Shown: positions 62,782 through 64,000 of the stretch, one piece after another
Layout of the letters: every line of letters begins with the position of its first letter
Numbering within the stretch: position 1 is the first letter of the stretch
Assembly (NCBI GenBank): GCA_001931875.2
Contig: MSJH02000839.1
Coordinates: 57,912 to 121,911 of the forward strand
DNA length: 64,000 nt
Direction of reading: 5' to 3'
Origin: Byssochlamys sp. IMV 00236
Taxonomy: Eukaryota > Ascomycota > Eurotiomycetes > Eurotiales > Thermoascaceae
The notes under the pieces: model-generated
The model's input: the letters and a program-made list of their open reading frames with translations, nothing else
Databases searched by the model: none
Told to the model about the DNA's origin: nothing
Program-made: the position numbers and the translations under genes

Positions 62782-64000
62782 TAGTAAAATAGCTAAATAG
62801 GATAATTTTATAGGCCTGTATTTAGATTATTAGCTAGGGCTAGCCTAGTTAAATTAAATTATTCTTATTAAGATTCCTTTCTTTTATATTTTTTTTAAAA
62901 CTTCTAAATCTTATAAGAAAATTAAAGAAAGAGTAATATATATAGCAATATATTTAATAATAGTTAAAAAACCTAGTAAGAGAAAAAGTACTATTATTTA
63001 TTTATCTTGCTTTACTTTTTAATTCTTAATTCTTTTTTATCTTATCTTTACTTTAATAGCTTATCTCTATTAAAAGCCTTATTAAGGTTTTTATTATAAT
63101 ACTCCTCTAGAGCTTTAATTATATATATAAGATCTTCTAATATCTGCTATAAGTTTTTATATAAAAAATATTTTTTTTATTTTATTAAGAACTATTTCTT
63201 TCTATAAAAAGTTTATTTATTAAGAATTTCTTCTATCTCTTATTTCTATTCTTTATTAATAAGAACTAGATCTAGCTATTTAAGTTTTATCTCTTTTTAT
63301 TAATTATAGAGTTCTAGCAGAGATATATAAAATACTAAATATATTCTGCCTAGGCTCTTTAATAGTTATAATTAGTATACTTACTTTCTAATTATCTCTA
63401 TTATTTTATAGGATCTAGAAAATTAATAATTTAACTTCTTATTTAATTAATTAGTTTATAGATTCTTTATTAATAAAAAAACTTAAACCCCTATATTATA
63501 TAACTTAGAGGTATATTTCTTATTATAATACTTTATTTGCACCTTAATAGTATATTATAAGTACTTCTCTAATTTTATTTTAATATTCTTTAATTCTTTA
63601 AATTATTCTTTAATAGCGGGAATATTTAATCTTATTCTTATATTATATTTATTTTAACTATTAAGGTTAAAGCTATAAAGAGCCTTAAATAGCGAGTATT
63701 TAGTAGTAGAATATTTTATATTATTATAGGTATATTCTGCTATATTTAATAATAATACCCAGTTATTTTAACAATAATTTATATATACCCTTAGATAATA
63801 TTCTAAGGTCTAATTCTAGCGCTTTATTTACCTATTTATCTATAGATAAAAAGCAGTACTTATTAATTAAGTAATTTATATATACTAGTAAAGCTTAGTC
63901 TAGTATTTATTAATAAATACTAATCCCTAATTAAAAATAATTAATATTAAGGGATTAAACTAGTAATATACCCTTTCTATTACTAGGTTAGCTAGGTCTT
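62782..64000 (-). pseudogene. W: chromodomain Ty3/gypsy (chromovirus) pol relic, partial
   Basis: Minus-strand text from the window end leftwards: STAFYL and RQNQTLEYYLRVYI, then NNWVLLLNIAEYTYNNIKYS (integrase end of the catalytic core, about 63,650-63,900), then KYYNKKYTSKLYNIG and YQFSGSYKIIEIIRK (GPY/F-type module, about 63,400-63,550), then RIYLVFYISLLELYN. About 63,080-63,290 follows a chromodomain: EIEEILNKQTFYRKKQFLIK, then KYFLYKNLQQILEDL and ALEEYYNKN. This order (IN core, GPY/F, chromodomain) defines chromoviruses. Stops fall at former Gln codons. The element is cut by the window edge on the right and by X1 on the left; its 3' LTR probably begins near 62,782. Confidence 0.82.

Larger units (their letters stand above)
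12600..64000. other. 51-kb RIP-mutated, A/T-rich heterochromatin-like block
   Basis: Composition changes abruptly near 12,600 and stays overwhelmingly A/T to the window end. Remaining C is mostly in CT or CC and remaining G mostly in AG or GG; CA, TG and CG are scarce and TA is very frequent. Transposon frames carry dense TAA/TAG stops where CAA/CAG (Gln) is expected but rarely shift register. Paired LTRs differ almost only by transitions. Together this is the signature of repeat-induced point mutation (established for Neurospora and inferred here). Only young or partly spared pieces (the 520-bp element at 54517, the ends of the 6.8-kb element, parts of Y) keep normal GC words. No intact coding gene is present. 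Confidence 0.95.

Noticed and set aside
12600..64000. Alternative genetic code, because TAA/TAG stand where Gln is expected
   Set aside because: The pattern is confined to repeated elements, affects other codons by the same transitions, and the neighbouring genes use normal stops. RIP explains it.

Overview
The window is nuclear DNA of a filamentous ascomycete (Pezizomycotina). Short phase-consistent introns, the gene families present and the style of the proteins point to Eurotiales (Aspergillus/Penicillium type); this is inference, not a species call. It has two very different halves.

Bases 1 to about 12,600 are ordinary, mixed-composition, gene-bearing DNA. They hold a two-intron amino-acid transporter (2230-4172, +), a doubtful small gene (4591-4968, -), a small basic protein of unknown function (5817-6230, -), a one-intron alcohol O-acetyltransferase/condensation-fold enzyme (8054-9521, +), an internally deleted copy of the Ran exchange factor RCC1/Pim1 (10014-10719, +) and a one-intron GT8-type Golgi glycosyltransferase (11242-12496, -). 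These look like independent housekeeping or accessory genes; I see no common pathway or biosynthetic cluster.

Bases about 12,600 to 64,000 are an unbroken, extremely A/T-rich block of transposons destroyed by repeat-induced point mutation (RIP). C to T and G to A changes turned CAA/CAG codons into stops, yet long reading frames stay in register. No intact gene survives. The block is a Russian-doll stack that can be read from target-site duplications (TSDs) and from empty sites in sister copies. A MULE transposase relic lies at the left (about 13.2-15.0 kb) and a chromodomain Ty3/gypsy relic (W) at the right (62.8-64 kb). Element X1 (Ty3/gypsy, 16763-62777) lies between them. X1 is split by X2 (same family, 24654-49605) and by X3 (same family, inverted, 50239-61012). 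X2 is split by a 6.8-kb terminal-inverted-repeat element (30253-37076, hAT-like, 8-bp TSD, containing a 147-bp tandem array) and by another Ty3/gypsy element Y (40610-48480, 5-bp TSD). X3 is split by a 520-bp non-autonomous relative of the hAT-like element (54517-55036, 8-bp TSD), which is not visibly RIP-mutated and so arrived late.

The X family is about 10.2 kb: 324-339-bp LTRs, 4-bp TSDs, and gag, protease, RT and integrase in Ty3/gypsy order. About 3.3 kb of further coding-like sequence of unknown function follows the integrase. That 3' frame, the late-arriving 520-bp element and the RCC1 deletion copy are the most unusual items. I found no convincing new defence, RNA or regulatory system.
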